From Effrenium voratum (lineage: Eukaryota > Sar > Dinophyceae > Suessiales > Symbiodiniaceae): a stretch of DNA of 64,000 bases. The stretch lies in NCBI GenBank assembly GCA_963377175.1, contig CAUJNA010000446.1, forward strand, positions 2,195,351 to 2,259,350, written 5' to 3'. The notes under the pieces are model-generated. The model was not told the origin of the DNA and did not search any database. It worked only from the letters and a program-made list of their open reading frames with translations. Each line of letters opens with the position of its first letter. Position 1 is the first letter of the stretch. A program made the translations under genes and the position numbers. Positions 1 through 14,084 of the stretch are shown here, in pieces.

Positions 1-1407
1 ATGAATCCATGTGGCAAAGCCTGGTCCTGGTGCTTGCATTTGCCACTATAGCACGGCAACAAAACACTTTCCAGCTACCACCATGGCAGCTAACCATAGG
101 TGTGTCTTTCCTGAAGGTGCTGCACTCCCTTTTTTGCTGTGTTGAAGAGAAACCAAAAGGAAAACGGAAGCCATTTGGGGAGGCGGGGGGGGGTCCGATT
201 CCTAAAAAAGGCACACCCGTCGTACATGGCAGCTCGTCCAGCTCCGGCGTGGCTTGTTGCACGGCTCGCTTGGCCGCCGCGGCGACCGCAACAACTGTAC
301 AATCAGCTTGGTCTGAATTTTAATAAGGAGCCCTTTGGTGGACACACTTTAGGTGGGGACCCATGTCCACCAGCCAGTTTTGGAGAGGGTTCCCTATTAA
401 AATTCATGGCCAGTTGTGTCGGTGAGCAATGCCTTAAGCGCCGACGCCGCCAGATGTGCCACCTCGGGCTCGGGATCGCCACCTCGGGCTCGGGATCTGC
501 AGCGGCAAACAGCTCCAGCCTGCCCTGCGAGATCGGGCGGCAGATCGCCAAGTGGCTTGCCTAGAAGCACCACCAAGGTCAGCCATCCTTCGGAATGCAT
601 TGACTCCCAGAGGCCTCCGGGCGACCATGCAAAACTGAAAGCAAAATGGCAGCTTATCTGGGATCCGGGTCAAAATGATGTGACGCAGCAACAAATGGCG
701 GCGTTTCCCTGTGATGTTCGCTCCAAAGCCTTAAAAGGGATGCGCTTGAAGGCTTGGCTCAACAGCACCTACTTCCGCATGACTTGTTTTTGTTTTTTCT
801 TCGCGGGTAAAGGGGAGCCCCCTCAAAAAAAAAATGCGCGTAGGGCACCAAACGGAGGCGGTCAACCGCACGCCCCCCACCGCTACCAAGACCCACGCCG
901 CCAGCTCCGGCGGCGACGCCGGCGAGGGTGCGGAGGACATGAGGGCTGGCGACTTCGGGGGCCCCGATCCCGGGACTGTGGCTGTCTCAAACGGGCCTAT
1001 CCCCACGAGTGGCGCCTGTTGGTGTCCCTTTAAACCCAACAAAAAACGGTTCCTAAACCCCAACCACCCAAACCAAGCCCAAAAAAGAAAAACTATACCT
1101 TCAAAGAAGACGGGCCCCTTTTGGGGAACCTGCGTTTGGGGGCCAGGACTGTAGGGCGTGGCCAAGGCAGTTTTGGCACCAGATGCCTCAAGGCGGGAAT
1201 CCAGAAACAGGCTGAAAAATGTTCCGAATACAAATCCAAGAGGCTGGCTCCCCATAAGAAGTAAGAAGCAACTGACTAACCTTGAACAAGTACACGAGGG
1301 TTTCATACCAGGATTCCATGACCCTTTGCCACCACCGCGCTATCTCCCTCTCTCTCTCTTTCTCTCTTTCTTGCATTCTCTGTTTATCTGGTTTTGTTTT
1401 CCTTTGT

Positions 1408-1442
<35 letters not shown>

Positions 1443-3832
1443 CTTCTGCTGTGAGTCATAATCACAACCTGGGTCATCCAGAATCCACCCAAACTCCGTG
1501 GCAAACACAAACAACAAGAGCTGTGCTTTTTCTATCGAATTTCTGGGAACGTGGGAACTGTTCCCACAACCTTCCTCCACCCAGATGTCGGGACTAGGGG
1601 GATCCCACGTTCACCACACATGCAGTTGAGTTATCCTCAACGTTGAACAGTTGGTTTTGGATCAGACATGGGGGTTGATCAATATTCCAAGCCCCAAAAT
1701 GACCGCGGGGAACTTTTCCCATTTGGTGAGAAATACCATAATTTGTTTAGGCGGCTTTCCTGGTCATCCCATGTAAAGGACTTGTTGATCAACTCCCACA
1801 TGTTCGTTCCTTGGAACGCACTGACCAAGCGATGCTTGTGGCCCCGCCTGAGTGTCCCGGAACCGGCAGTTCCACCTTGGTTGCCATCCGAGTTCGCCTC
1901 CCCCTGGCGGTTTGGAGTGGTGGGTTGGAGCTTGGAGTGGCTTCCCATCTACGTACCCAACAAAAACCAGAGTCTCTCAGAGGTTCAAATCAATACAAAC
2001 CGCCATTTTTAGGGCTGCCTGATGTGTGTGTGGGCTTTTTTTTCCAAAAGTGACAAAGCCCTGTGCGCCTGACATGTTGGTTCCAAGAGGGAGCTGTAAT
2101 GATCCACGACTGAAACCTTCTTGAGGTCCCGCCTTGGCGCGGATCCCTGCGAACCGGTCGCGCAGAAAACCGCCTTGAGGCGGCTTGGGATACTAGGTCC
2201 TCCAGATTTTGAGAGGTTAGAAGAAGGGCGCCAACTTTCTTGCTGTCAATTTTAGGGCAACCCTCCCAACCAAGAAAGGGGGAGAGAAGGGCACGACTGA
2301 AAAAAACACCCAGAACTTGACCACTTGGTGGGTTTATCTCGTGGCCTTGAAGTTTGGATCTCAAAAACCTCCGGGCTCCCGCGCATCGAGGTCAAACTCA
2401 CCTGGCCAAGATTCAACTGCGGTCGTTGACCGGGGACTGGTGACCATGGGTCGCACCCGAGAAAGAAACCAAGAGCTTGTTCAACCAATGGTGGTAAGAT
2501 CGTTTCACCAGTGTTGGCTTTTGGCTGGGTTGGAAAATGCCCAAAAACGCCCTTGTACAGACTGGTGTCCGCGTCTTGTCGCTGGTACCAATTTTAGGGC
2601 CTGTTTTACAGGGCAACCACTTCCCAGAAGCCACTGGAATGATCATCCCAGACCGGAAGTGAGACGCTCATTCGAGACTCGCCTGACACAGCGCTGGCAA
2701 CGTCCCGGGGCACCTCGGGGATTGCTCGACCGCTCCGTCGCTCGGACGCCAAGAGGGGCTTGGGTTTGGATCCTACCTGCGAGTCGATGGCTCAAGCTTT
2801 CGGTTCAGCACTGAACTGGCCTTCCCAAAAAGTCACGAAAGTCCGAAACGGAACTAAGTTGAGGGGACAAAGAAGATGTTCCATGGCCAAATCATGCCTA
2901 GGTCCTCCGGTAAAAATTAGAATAAGGGCATACCAACTCTCATTTTTTTCTCTGCAGTCTATTTTAGTAGGTTAATGAACCCTCCCCCACAAAGTTGCGA
3001 CCTCAGACTCGCAGACTCGGCGCGTGGGGTCAGATCTGGGCCGCCGGGCCTCCACTGAGGGCGCCTCCAAATGGGGCGCCTGCGGTGAGGTGGGCAACTC
3101 CGTGGGCACCTCGAAATCGATCGGAGCCCCAGCCCGGTGTTGCGCTTTGCGTTTTGGCCGCCTGTTTTGGGGTTGGGGGGGGGTTGGTTGGTTTGGGGTT
3201 GGGGGAGGGGGGGGGGTTTGGTTGGTTTGGGAAGAAGAAGAAAATCGGGAAGAGTGGGCCTCCACCGTTCTAAGCAAGTGGTTTTTGATTTAGATACTGC
3301 TCCACTTGCAAAACAAAAGATTACACCAGCATAGACCCCAGATAGAAGTTCTTGCACACCAGCACCTCCAAAAGCACCCCGAAGAACGCCCCAAGCAAAA
3401 CCCGGCCGTCAATCGAGCAAAAATGTGCCCGCACCATCACCCTGAAGAGCACCCCAAACAGCACCCCCCAAGACACAAAGCCGTCAATCTTGCGAAAATC
3501 AACCAGCACCCCAAACAGAATCCCAAACCACCAAAGCTGCTGCATGCCCTCTTGCACCCTACCGTCAAGATGCAAACATGCGCCTGCACCGTCACCTGCA
3601 TGCCCTATAGCACCCGAGCGTCAATATCGCAGAAATGCGCCCGCGCGCGCACCGTCACCAGCACCTCAAACAGCTCCCCGCAAACTGTGTCCCACGGCAC
3701 CACCACCCTGCGGTTAAAAGATGCAAAACTGTGCGCGCGACACTGAGCAATGGAACCCTGATAAATGGAACCAAAGACTAAAAATCTGCTGTTTTTTTGT
3801 AGGCTTATTTTGACCCATACCCACATCCTGGG
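1..3832. repeat. Satellite field, partial diverged monomer (monomer 0)
   Basis: No credible gene is seen. Blocks align at lower identity with the next monomer: about 1,800-2,000 with 7,835-7,960, about 2,380-2,760 with 8,640-9,030, and about 2,990-3,300 with 9,450-9,690, an offset near 6.0-6.4 kb. It also holds a pyrimidine tract (1,338-1,445) and an A/C-rich minisatellite (3,320-3,725). It is the most diverged of the satellite monomers here, as expected near the edge of an array or for an older copy. Confidence 0.7.
3320..3725. repeat. Degenerate A/C-rich minisatellite, unit about 70-90 bp
   Basis: Successive units begin with GCCGTCAAT-like words (near 3,407, 3,480, 3,560 and 3,619) followed by CAGCACC-type runs. 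The plus strand is strongly depleted in T. It occupies the place where the other monomers carry the 9,690-10,370 type sequence, so it is specific to monomer 0. ORFs across it have low-complexity H/P/T composition and are not genes. Confidence 0.6.
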
Positions 3833-6341
3833 GCTAAGCACCGGCATCTCCGAGGGGGACAGCCCCGCGGCCGAAGATCCTAAGGCTGAGGACATTGCAC
3901 CTGGCAAGGGAGAATCAGGAACACCACCCCCCTCGACCTTGCGGTTGACCAGCATAAATTCGGGGCGTGTCCTGGGGGGTTGTGGGAAATCAGGGTTTCT
4001 GTGACACAAAAGTGGGCCATCCCACGACATCACGTTAGAAGGGGCCCTTTTCCTTCGTGCAGAAAACTCAGGGCCCCCACCCCGAGCAGCAAAAAGGCGG
4101 CATTGTTCCGGGTGAGGTCAACCGGGGACAACAGCCAGTAACGCCAGATGCCATCTACCCCAGCACATCTTGGGAAAAGCCCAACAGTTGGGTGGCACAT
4201 TCATAGTATGACCAGCAAATCTACCCCAGCACATTGACAGTTTGGGTGGCATGCAGTCCTTTGGTGCAAGCAGTCGGAACGTGTTTCTTTGACGCCGGCA
4301 AGGGCCCCCAATGAACGAAGGGGTTGGACAGTGCGGTTCTTTTCAATTTCGGGGGACCTACGACATGGATGGCTTCCTTATTGGCTTTCCTTTCAAACCA
4401 ACCAAAAAGGGCTTCCCCCCAAACAAGACACACCGATTGCTGGATCACGCCTGACCGCAACGGAGGCATCTCCTGCACACAGCGAAAAGGCCGGACAGGG
4501 CGGAGTCCGCATCCAACCGCATCTAATCACAAAACCCGCAAGTCGAGGGTTCGAACCCGGATGAGATTGTGGGAAATTGAAGGGACACCCAACTTCTTTA
4601 CTACTTGTTGTATACCTAGATCTTCCAAAGTGGTAGTTTCCATGCCTTTTCTTGAAAAGCTGCTTTTTCAGACAAACAACACTTGTTCGTGTCTCAGGCA
4701 TTGTTCACTTTGTCGCTCTCTGGGTCAAAAATCCATAAGGCGAAACGGCTACAACACACGACCAAACGGCGACAATACCCGACCAAACCGCGACTTTCCC
4801 CGACCATGTTTCCGCCAAATTTGACACGACAAGTTTGCAGTGAAAAAGCGTATGTTCGACCAAAGCACTGAAATTTGTGCATGTTCAGCAAACGGCGGAA
4901 CAATGCACACCTGAAGATTCAGGTATTTGGGGCGTGCCCCTGATGTTGACAGGGGTCAACAGAACCAGCCTGAAATGTATAATTCGGACAGCATAGACTG
5001 TTGGCATTGTCGGTCCAATGGTTTCGTTTGGGGGTGACCCCTCGATTGTTTGACCAAAAGAGAAGATATTGATCCTCAATGGCAGGGGGTCAATATCCCC
5101 CCCCCCAAAGGCCTCTTCACTGGGCATCCACTTGACAGAAACCTTCCTTATTGTCCGTGAAGTCACGATGTGGCCAGAATCCGAACCGTTTTCCCAAAGT
5201 TCGGTCAATCACCCACCATGAAACTCGCCTTTCCCTGCTTTTTCCCAGCCCCTCCATCCCCTCCATTCCCTCTGTCCCCTTCATTTCCGTCCTGCGTCTG
5301 GGTCGGAACGCCTGGCCACTTGCTCACCAAGACAATACAAATTCGGGGCGCCTAACACAGGGAGCAGGCGCCCGCCCAGTTCAAAACTTTGCACCGAGGA
5401 AACTCATCCCTGCCTTCCAAATGTCCAGCCTGAAACTGCCTCAAATGGCCACAAGGCAGGGGCGTTGCAATCCGGAAAAGAAGCTACGTGCTCGTCCTCG
5501 GTTCAGTGCCCCAAACTAACACCCCTATGGGTTGGTACCTTCAGCTTGAAGGGAATGTGGTCGCCAGGAGTTTTCGGAAAGTCGCTATTAAAAAGATCCC
5601 CAACTAATTCAATGTTGGCTGGTTTGAAGGGGAAAGCAAAGGAATATCTAAATATTAGCCAGGGCCAAAAGCAAATGACCGGACCCCAGGAGAAAACAAC
5701 TAAACAATCCATCATCCGCCCACCCTTTGTGGGGACCCGTTTACCCAAACAAATGTTGCTTTTTGGGCCAAGGGGACCTGGGAAAGACAGGCGCCGATCA
5801 CCGCCCAGGGGGGCAAGGTGCTTTTCACCTCTGATGTCGTACCTCAGTGGGGTGTCGACTGTTTTAAGGATACTTCTTTTGGAGTGGCTTTAAAGGGCAA
5901 CCAAAAGGAAACCTCCTTTTTTTGTGGTTTCCTAAAAACAACACACTCGGTTGTTAGAGCCAACATGGGACATTCGCCCACACGGGTCACCCAAATTCCC
6001 CGACGACTCCAGCTGCCTGAGAGCACAGTGCCCTCCGCTGTCGGCACCTGAAGGTTTCGACGCGGCGGTTTTGGAGCGTTTCACCCTCTGAAGCTTCCTG
6101 CCGTCATGGGCTTGTGTAGGAATGCAATGACATAGCTGCTTATATCCACATATAATTAAAATACTTAGCACAACGCTAGTTATGAGTTATGAGATACATG
6201 TAGTCTTCCAAAACTGTCTAATTGTCAACGTCCATGATACCAGGGGGGGAAAGGATCCCGAACACGGAAAGTTGCAGCGACCTGTTTCACCGGTTGACGT
6301 TTGGTTCCGTTGTAGTTTTCAAGATTTACACGCCCCCTTGA

Positions 6342-6449
6342 ATATGGGTATGGGTCAAAATTTAACCACCAGGGGACCGCAGGTTTTAGTCCTTGGTTCC
6401 ATTTACCAGGCTTCCATTTTGGGTACCCATTTTTGACCCACAGCCATAT
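6342..6449 (-). mobile_element. MITE-like element inside the satellite, reverse orientation
   Basis: Short non-coding unit of about 108 bp. Its ends are imperfect inverted repeats (TATGGSTRTGGGTCAAAA type), and its core contains the complement of TAAATGGAACCAA. The same unit is found forward at 9,171-9,276, 15,990-16,097, 51,545-51,650 and 58,765-58,872, and in reverse at 48,459-48,572 and 62,027-62,132. The ends and the two orientations are read directly. Calling it a MITE is inference, since its target duplication is unclear. Confidence 0.55.
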
Positions 6450-7495
6450 GACCTTGACTGAACCATGACTGAACCTGGAATAGAACCACCTGCCAAATCA
6501 CCCAGAGGGGCGACCAACCCCGACAGTTTCTGCCTCCATGGTGGTGCCGAAAGGTTCCTCCATTGGAGAGGTGGGCATCTCTGTGGGCACCTCAGGATGG
6601 GTCCCCGCCCACTCCCCAAGACACTTGACCTATCTCAGCTGTCGCAACCAAAGATGTTGTTTGAATCCGGCGCAGATGTAGCAAGCCTTGAAATTCAACA
6701 TCGCTTCAAACGAGATCCCAGTTGCCCCTTTTCCTACTAGATCAAATACTTCTGTATCTTAAGTTCATGATTTGATTCTGCGGCTCGAGTCAGAGCGCGG
6801 CGCCTCCGCTACTCCCCATAGCCCAGTGATTGGACCTTGTTTGAAGCTGCCGTACTGTGCAAGAGCACATTCTATATCAGGCTTGCCGGAGGCGAACTTG
6901 ATCTGTGATATCACTGAAAATTCAGCCTTGTCAAGAATTGAATCCCCAGCGACCAAGGAGAACCACTCTTTGGCGTCACAGGCTCCCCCTGTTCCCCATC
7001 CCCTGCCGCACGTAAATCCACTTTTGACAACCAAGAGGTGATGCTCAAAGCCACCGGACAAAATGCGGAGCGGCCAGCTTTCGCTTTGAGTTCCTGAGGT
7101 CTCGCGCCGGCATTTCGAATGGAGACGCTGGCGAAGGGGCTGAGGACATCAGAGCTGGCCGGAGATGGGAGGGCTTGCTTTTTTGGTAGGCGATGTCCGT
7201 CCTTTTGGTTTCCCTTTAACATCTCCCACAAAGGTGTTTCCGAATTTCCTTCCATACGCTTGAATGAACATCAATTACAAGTCCAAGCACCAACTTCTCG
7301 GCTGATCTCAAAGGCGACCCCGATGCCATGGCTTGACAACGCCCGCCAGTGCCCATGTGGAAGACAGCATCTTTTCTTTGGCAGGTGAGGCACAATGAAA
7401 GCACGGTAATAAAGCAGTCCACGCAAAATGGTGTAATGAATGCAAACGGCGACTGCACCTATCTTTCATTGGGATTGTTCTCCCTACCAACAAAA

Positions 7496-7765
7496 CACCA
7501 CACCACACACGCGCACAGACGCGCACACACTCTCACACAAACACGCGTCCACACACACACAAACACAAAGGCAGACACGCAGACACGCACGGACACAGAG
7601 AGAGAGAGAGAGAGAGACACACACAAATCCACACACACACACACACACCACACACAACAGAGCAGAACAGAACACAGCACAACAGAACACAATACAACAA
7701 AAAACACAACAGAACACAGCACGCAGCACACAGTACGCGCACACACACACACACCCACACTTTCA
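7496..7765. repeat. CA-rich microsatellite of alpha-1
   Basis: Mixed (CA)n, (GA)n and (AACACA)n tract with almost no T on the plus strand. The homologous tracts in alpha-2 (49,650-50,260) and alpha-3 (63,190-63,750) are more than twice as long, so it has expanded independently. Cysteine/valine-rich and Thr/His-rich ORFs over it are repeat translations. Confidence 0.85.
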
Positions 7766-9170
7766 GTCGAGTTGTCCTCAAAACTGAAGAGTTGGCTTTG
7801 GTTCAGCCAGTTTTTGTTTGGAACGTACTTGTGACCAAGACATGTTAGTTGTGGCCCATGGCCCGCCTGACTGCTCCGGAACCGGTAGTTCCACCTCGGC
7901 TTCAAAAACGGATTTGGCTGTTGCATGCGGTTGCCATACGAGTTCACCTTCCCCCTACATGGTGGTTCTTTCCCGCAAGTTAGGGATTGTGAGAAGCAAA
8001 GGGGTCAGAAGATGGGATTTGCCGGCTCTAATAATCTAGATACTTGGAGCTGCTCCCAAACTTGGCTCAGGCAACAAACTCAACACAAAACGATTTCGTC
8101 AAGACATGCTCCCGTTGTGGACAGTTTGAGGGGAAGTCAGCGAGACCACTTACGCCCAGGGTGTGTGTCGGGAGCCCGTGGTAAGCCGCTGCAGCGGCCC
8201 GGTGGCGGCCCCGTGCTTCAGCTGCGCAAGCGCACGTCGTGGAGTTCTACAGACGCCCCCTGCAATCCGAGGCCAAAGACCGGAAGGGGCGCAGGTGTAT
8301 CACAACCTTCGCTGCTCCACTCGCCACAGGAAGGTAAACTTGACTTCAAAAACTCTTTCGGCCGGCTTGGCCCCCAAAGGTTGCCGCCGCCAAAGCAGAA
8401 GACTCTTAATTTTTTAGGCACACTGTTCACAGCCAGACTACGTCCACACTACTATGCGCTAGTCTGGACCGCTCGCCTCTGGGCAGATGGATCAGTGCAA
8501 GTTGCTCTGCTCAAGTGGGCCCTGTGCCAGTAGCACAGCGCAAGTTGTCGGCGGAAGCTGCTCGGTGCAAGGTGCTCTGTGCAAGTGCTCCGTGCAGAAG
8601 AACCCTTGGTCATGCTTTCGGGAAATTTCCGGGCTCCCGCGCATCAAGGTCAAACTCGCCTGGCCATGAACCGCAACTGCGTGCGCTGACCGACTGGTGA
8701 CCATGGTTGCACCGCACGGAGAAAGCAACCAAGAAGAGCTTGCTCAAACAGTCTTGGACCTGTTGGCTTATGGCTGGCCAAACACACCCTTTGGTGCCCG
8801 TGTCTTGTCGCTGGCGCCCGTTTTAGGGCTGTTTTGCAGGGCAACCACTTCCAAGTAGATTGGCCAAAAGAAATACGTGTTTCTTGCTAGCCACTGGAAT
8901 GGTCTTCCCAGATATCAGGAAGTGAAACTAAGAGGAAATCAATTTCCGGGCCCTCCGCAGCATTCGGGGCCTGCCTGAGACAGCGCTGGCAATGTCCCGA
9001 GGCACCTTGGGGATTGCTCGAGTCCCGCTCGGTTACGAGGGAGCTGCGTCAAGTCAACGGAAGTTCGCTCGAGAATCTAGGGTGTCAAACGAGATGTTCT
9101 ATAGCAGTATGCACGCCGATCGGCACTCATACCACATCATGACAAGAGGTAGGCCCAGTTATAGAATGTA

Positions 9171-9276
9171 TATGGCTGTGGGTCACAAGTTGGTATCCAA
9201 GATGGAAGCCTGGTAAATGGAACCAAGGACTATAACCTGGAATCCCCCAGTGCTTTAACTTTGACCCATACCCATA
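9171..9276 (+). mobile_element. MITE-like element inside the satellite, forward orientation
   Basis: Forward copy, starting TATGGCTGTGGGTCA and ending TTTGACCCATACCCATA. It is more diverged internally than the copy at 15,990-16,097. It lies about 2.8 kb from the reverse copy, so each alpha monomer carries an inverted pair. Confidence 0.5.
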
Positions 9277-12200
9277 CTTCATGGTTTGCTTCACATGGAG
9301 TCACTGGTATGTAAAATGTATCAACTAAGTCTACCCCATCAGTGATGTGTTCATGTTGTTAGCAGCTCTTTTGCCGTTGTTCGGGGACCCACTCCAGGTG
9401 AAAACCCCCCACACAGGTCTGGAAAACCTCGCCCAAAAGCCACCAAGCCCCAGCTCATTTCGATCTGGGCCGCCGGGCCTCCACTGACGGCACCTCCAAA
9501 GGCGGCGCCTGAGGCGAGCTGGGCAGCTCCGTGGGCACCTCGAAATCGACGCGAGACCGAACGGCGCGGTGGATGCTGGTGGTGTGCTTGGGGGAACCAT
9601 GAAGAATGGTCCGCCACTGAAGGGTGGCTTGATTCGCAACTGTTTTATTGATTTAGCTACTCCTCCACTTGCAAAAGTAAATATAATATTCAAGTAGTGA
9701 TGAATGGATTCCCTTTAAACCAACAAGGGGGGAATTACACGTTTTCTGAAGCGAATGGACGTACTGTAGCGGGTGCAGGGCATCCTGGGGCACGTGTTCG
9801 ATATGCTGAAGAAGATATCTTTGGGTGGATGCTTCAAGCCTTGTTTGGGGTGCTGGTGGACAAATTCGGGGTGCGGCGTTGCGCTGTGCTGTGTGCTGTG
9901 TGTTGCGTGTTGCGCGTTGCGTGTTGCAAGTTGTGTGCGGTGTGGCTTCTGGGCTCCGGCCGAAAAAGGTGTGGGACCCCAACCTTTCGTGGTTTCCATG
10001 GCTTCCCGTTAAACCATAAGCTCGGGTGATATCCCCAGCTCATCCCCGGAACCTTCGCACCCTCGCGGAAGCCCGCTGGTGGAAACCTGTGGACCCTCAC
10101 GAGTCAGAAACACACACATCGGAAAAAACATATGGGGGAAAAAACAAATATGGTGGACAAAACACACACACACACACACACATGGTGGAAAAACAAACAT
10201 CGGCAAACTACTCTAATTCCCTAGAAATAGGGCAACCGAACCGGATGGCTGAGCTCACTTGCCCAGAGTTTTCTGAGCTCAATGAAAAGGAACCCCCCAG
10301 CCTTTGGTTTTGTGGTTGCTTCTTTTTTGGAGAAGCCCCTTTCTGGCTGGATTGAAAGTGCAACAAGCTACTTTTGCGACAGTTTCTGGGCTCAGCACCG
10401 GCATCTCCGAGGGGGACAGCCCCGCGGCCGAAGATCCCAAGGCTGAGGACATTGCGCCTGGCAAAGGAGAACCGGGAACCCTACCAGGCCCCCCCCGCCC
10501 CCGCCCCCGGTATTTCTTTTGGGGCTCGACCGTGCGGTTGACCAGCATAAATTCGAGGGGTTGAGGAAAATCACAGTTTCTGTGGCCACCAAAGTGGGCC
10601 ATCCCACGACATCACGTTAGAAGGGTCCCTTTTCCTTCGTACAGTACAGAAAACTGCCAAACCCTCTTTCTCACAATCAGGACCCCCACCCCAAGAAGCA
10701 AAAAGGCAGCAATTGCTCCGAGTGAGGTCTACCTGGGACAACAGCCGGAAACGCCATAATTACTCCTACTGGTTCAAATCTCAGGGAATGAAATCTGCCC
10801 CAGCACAGGTTTGGAAAACGACTTGCTTTTGCCAAAGGGGACCTGTGCATCAACCCTCGTTTGTCGGTAGGACCCCCCCTTAACCAGGAAAACCAAACCA
10901 TGGAGGCTATGTCAATGACGGCCCATTGACAAGTTGGTGCCTAAAAGCACGTGCTTGTCCTTTGATGCAAGCGGTCGAAACGCGTTTCTTAGAAGCCGGC
11001 AAGGGTCCCCTGAACAGGGGTGTCGGGGGACCTACGACATGGATGGTTTCCCTGTTGGCTTTCCTTTCAAACCAACCAAAAAGGGCTTCCCCCCAGACAA
11101 AACACACCGATTGCTGGATCACGCCTGGCCGCAACGGAGGCACCTCCTGCAGACGGCGAAAGCAGCCGAACCGGGCGGAGTCCGCATCCAACCGCATCCA
11201 ATCACAAAACCCGCACAAATTGAGGGTTCGAACGCCACTGAAAGGGAAACCCAACTTCCTTGCTACTCGTTGTATATTTAGGTCGTAATTACCCCTGATG
11301 TTGAAAGGGGTCAACAGAACCAGCCTGAAATGTATAAAGCCATTTTGGGACAGCATGGACCGCCGGCATGGTCGTTCTTTTAGTTTCGTTTGGGCGTGAC
11401 CTCTCGATGGTAGGGCGGCGATATCACCTCCAAAGGCCTCCTGAGCATCCTGACAGAAACCTTTGAATTCGCCCAGAATCCAAATTGTTCTAAGTTTCGG
11501 TCCCACATCCATGAAACTCGCCTTTTTCCGCGCTTTTTTTCCCAGCCCAGTCCATCCCCTCCACCCCCCCCGTCCCAGAAAGTCCAGCCCTGGCCTGCGT
11601 CTGGGGATCGCCTGGCCGCTTGGCTGACATACTGTGGGTGGTGGCGAAATCCATTTCGCACCGTTCAGAAACCCTGTTTTTTGTTTTTTTGCTTTTTTTT
11701 CCCGATTCCCCAACGTAAATGCCAACAAACCGTGGTTTCAACCATGGTTTCAGTTCGTGGTGCGAAATGGATTCCGTCCAGCCACAGGGAGCGCCCTGAA
11801 GTTGGAAGGTTGATGGTACTCCGCCCAGGGTTTGCACCGAGGACATCTCCCCTACGTGATTGCTATGTCCAAATGAGGCCTGAAATAAAAAGGCTACAAA
11901 CCGAGCCACACTCCGCACAAAGGCAGGGCACAAGTTTGAGGCAAGTCACCTTTGACGTTCCAATCCGTAAAAACAAAGACGAGGAAAAATACTTGCTCGT
12001 CCTCGGTTACAGCAAGTGCCCCAAATTGACACCCCTTGTATATGGGTTGGTACCCTCAGCTTGAACGGAATATGGTCGCCAGGACTTACAAGAAAGTCAA
12101 AGTGGCTATTCAACAGATCCCCAACAATGTAAATGTTGGCCGGTCGAATGCGAAAACAAAGGAATATCAACCAGGGCAAAAAGGAAAATGGGCAAGCAAA

Positions 12201-14084
12201 CGGCTCGAAGGCTATTCTCAAATGGACGTGTCCCCAAACTCGGTGCTTGAAGAAACCCAAAAAGAAAAGCGGCTCGGCGCCCAGAGGAGGCTGTCAAACT
12301 TGAGAAAAGCTCGTATGGATTTGTCTCAAAAAAGGGATGTGACCCAAAAAGACACCAGTATTCCCAAATGGGAATGTAGGACTCGAAAAACCCATTGATA
12401 AATAGGGGAGGGTCACTATATTATGTCTTCACATGAGACAGTCCCATATTCCCCAACCCTGCGGTAGATTTCCAGGGGGGCAAGAGGCCCTCGTTTTTCG
12501 TTGGTTGATGTTGAGGAGGTTAGCAACCGGCGACAATGAAAACCGGGTTCGTACTTGTTGGAACTTATCCCCGCTGGCCCTTGCCATTCTTGTCGAATTC
12601 CCGAGGTGGATCCACCAAAGAAATCCACACCGTGTTCATCCGGAGGTCTGGGATCCCTAAGACTGGGTCCCAAGTAAACATTTGAGCACGTGGCAACATA
12701 GGGCAACCCCATACATGGCGCAACGGTCGTCCATTTGATTTCGCTTTAAGCTTACCCAAAACAAGGTATCCTCAAACACAAACATACACTCACACATCTC
12801 AAGTTCGGTTGGAGGATACCACTTTCACAAAAGGACAAAACAACCCACACATCGACCCCTGGGGCTTTACCCAAAGGGATTTCGAAGCTGAGGCGAAAGA
12901 ACTGGGACCAGCGGGCCCGTGAAAGACGGGCGCCGAGCCGCCGAGCGAGCGAAGGGGCAAGGTGTTCGTTCTTCGCCTCTGACGTCGGAGCCCAGTTGGG
13001 TGTCAACTTGTTGCAAGGGTACTTCTTTTGGAGTGGCTTCAAAGGGCAACCAAAAAGAAACCTCCCTTTTTTTGCGGGGTTCCTAACAACGACACACTCG
13101 GTTGTTAGAGCCCAAGTTCCCCCCACGACTCCAGCTGCCTGAGAGCACAGTGCCCTCCGCCGTCGGCACCTGAAAGGTTTCGGACGCGAAGGTTTCGGGG
13201 GAGAAAAGGACCCCGAACACAGCAACCATTTGAAAGCACAAAGTTGCGGCGACCTCTGTCACATGGACGTTTGGTTCCGTTGTAGTTTTCAAGGCTTATA
13301 GGCCCCCTTGAATATAACCCTTCACTGAACCTGGAGTAGAACCACCTAAATCACCCAAAGGGGCGACCAACCCAGCTGACACTTTGCTGCCTCCACGGTG
13401 CCGTCGAAAGGTTCCTCCGTTGGGGAGGTGGGCATCTCCGTGGGCACCTCAGCATGGAGCCCAAGCCCACTATCTCAGCTGTCGCAACCAACGATGTTGT
13501 TTGATTCATCGCTTCAATCGAGATCCCACTTGCCCCTTATCCCAGTAGATCAAATACTAGGGTATCTTAAGTTCATGCTTTTGCTTCTGTAGAGGAGGCT
13601 CGCTTCGAACCGCAGCTCCAAGCGCCAGCAACTCCAGCAGAGCTTCGCTACTCAATTGGATTTTAGCCAATCGAAGGGGATTTGCTTGAAGCTGCCGTCA
13701 TGTGCATGACTGAGAGCACGTTGCATATCAGGCTGGCCAACCGGGCTTGCCCGGTTGGCACGCACTCTTTGGCATCACAGAAGTGGGTCGGGGCTCTCTA
13801 CGGACGTAAATCCACTTTTGGCAACCAACAGGTGATGTTCAAAGCCACCAAACAAAATGGGGAACCCCGGAATGGGGCCCCGGTTTCACTTTGATTTCCT
13901 GTTGGGAAACAACCCCAAAAAGGGGTTGTTTACCTCAACAAGCACATAATATGCCATCTGCTTCCAAGGCTGGCTTGCCCAAAGAGTGATCACCTTGTGG
14001 GGCGTGCACTGAAAATGGAAACCAAATTAGAAAACAAAAGGACGCCTGTATCATAATGCTGCTCCTGCCCCAGCCCCCAAACAC

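Larger units (their letters stand above)
3833..10389. repeat. Satellite monomer alpha-1 (6,557 bp)
   Basis: Delimited by the anchor GCTNAGCACCGGCATCTCC, which recurs at 3,833, 10,390, 16,103, 52,751 and 58,878. It is colinear with 46,125-52,750 and 58,878-64,000 at high identity, and with the beta monomer at lower identity. Order of landmarks: uninterrupted insertion site (3,995-4,002), pyrimidine-rich spacer near 5,230, MITE-like copy in reverse (6,342-6,449), CA-rich tract (7,496-7,765), gtgcaagt minisatellite (about 8,490-8,600), MITE-like copy in forward orientation (9,171-9,276), and a short GTGTTGC tract (9,893-9,940). No ORF is conserved between copies beyond what shared DNA identity gives. 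Confidence 0.85.

Noticed and set aside
4540..4570. GGGTTCGAACCC word resembling a tRNA T-arm / B box (also near 59,586)
   Set aside because: No matching A box, acceptor stem or D arm at the right distance; the word is altered or lost in beta and alpha-2 copies.
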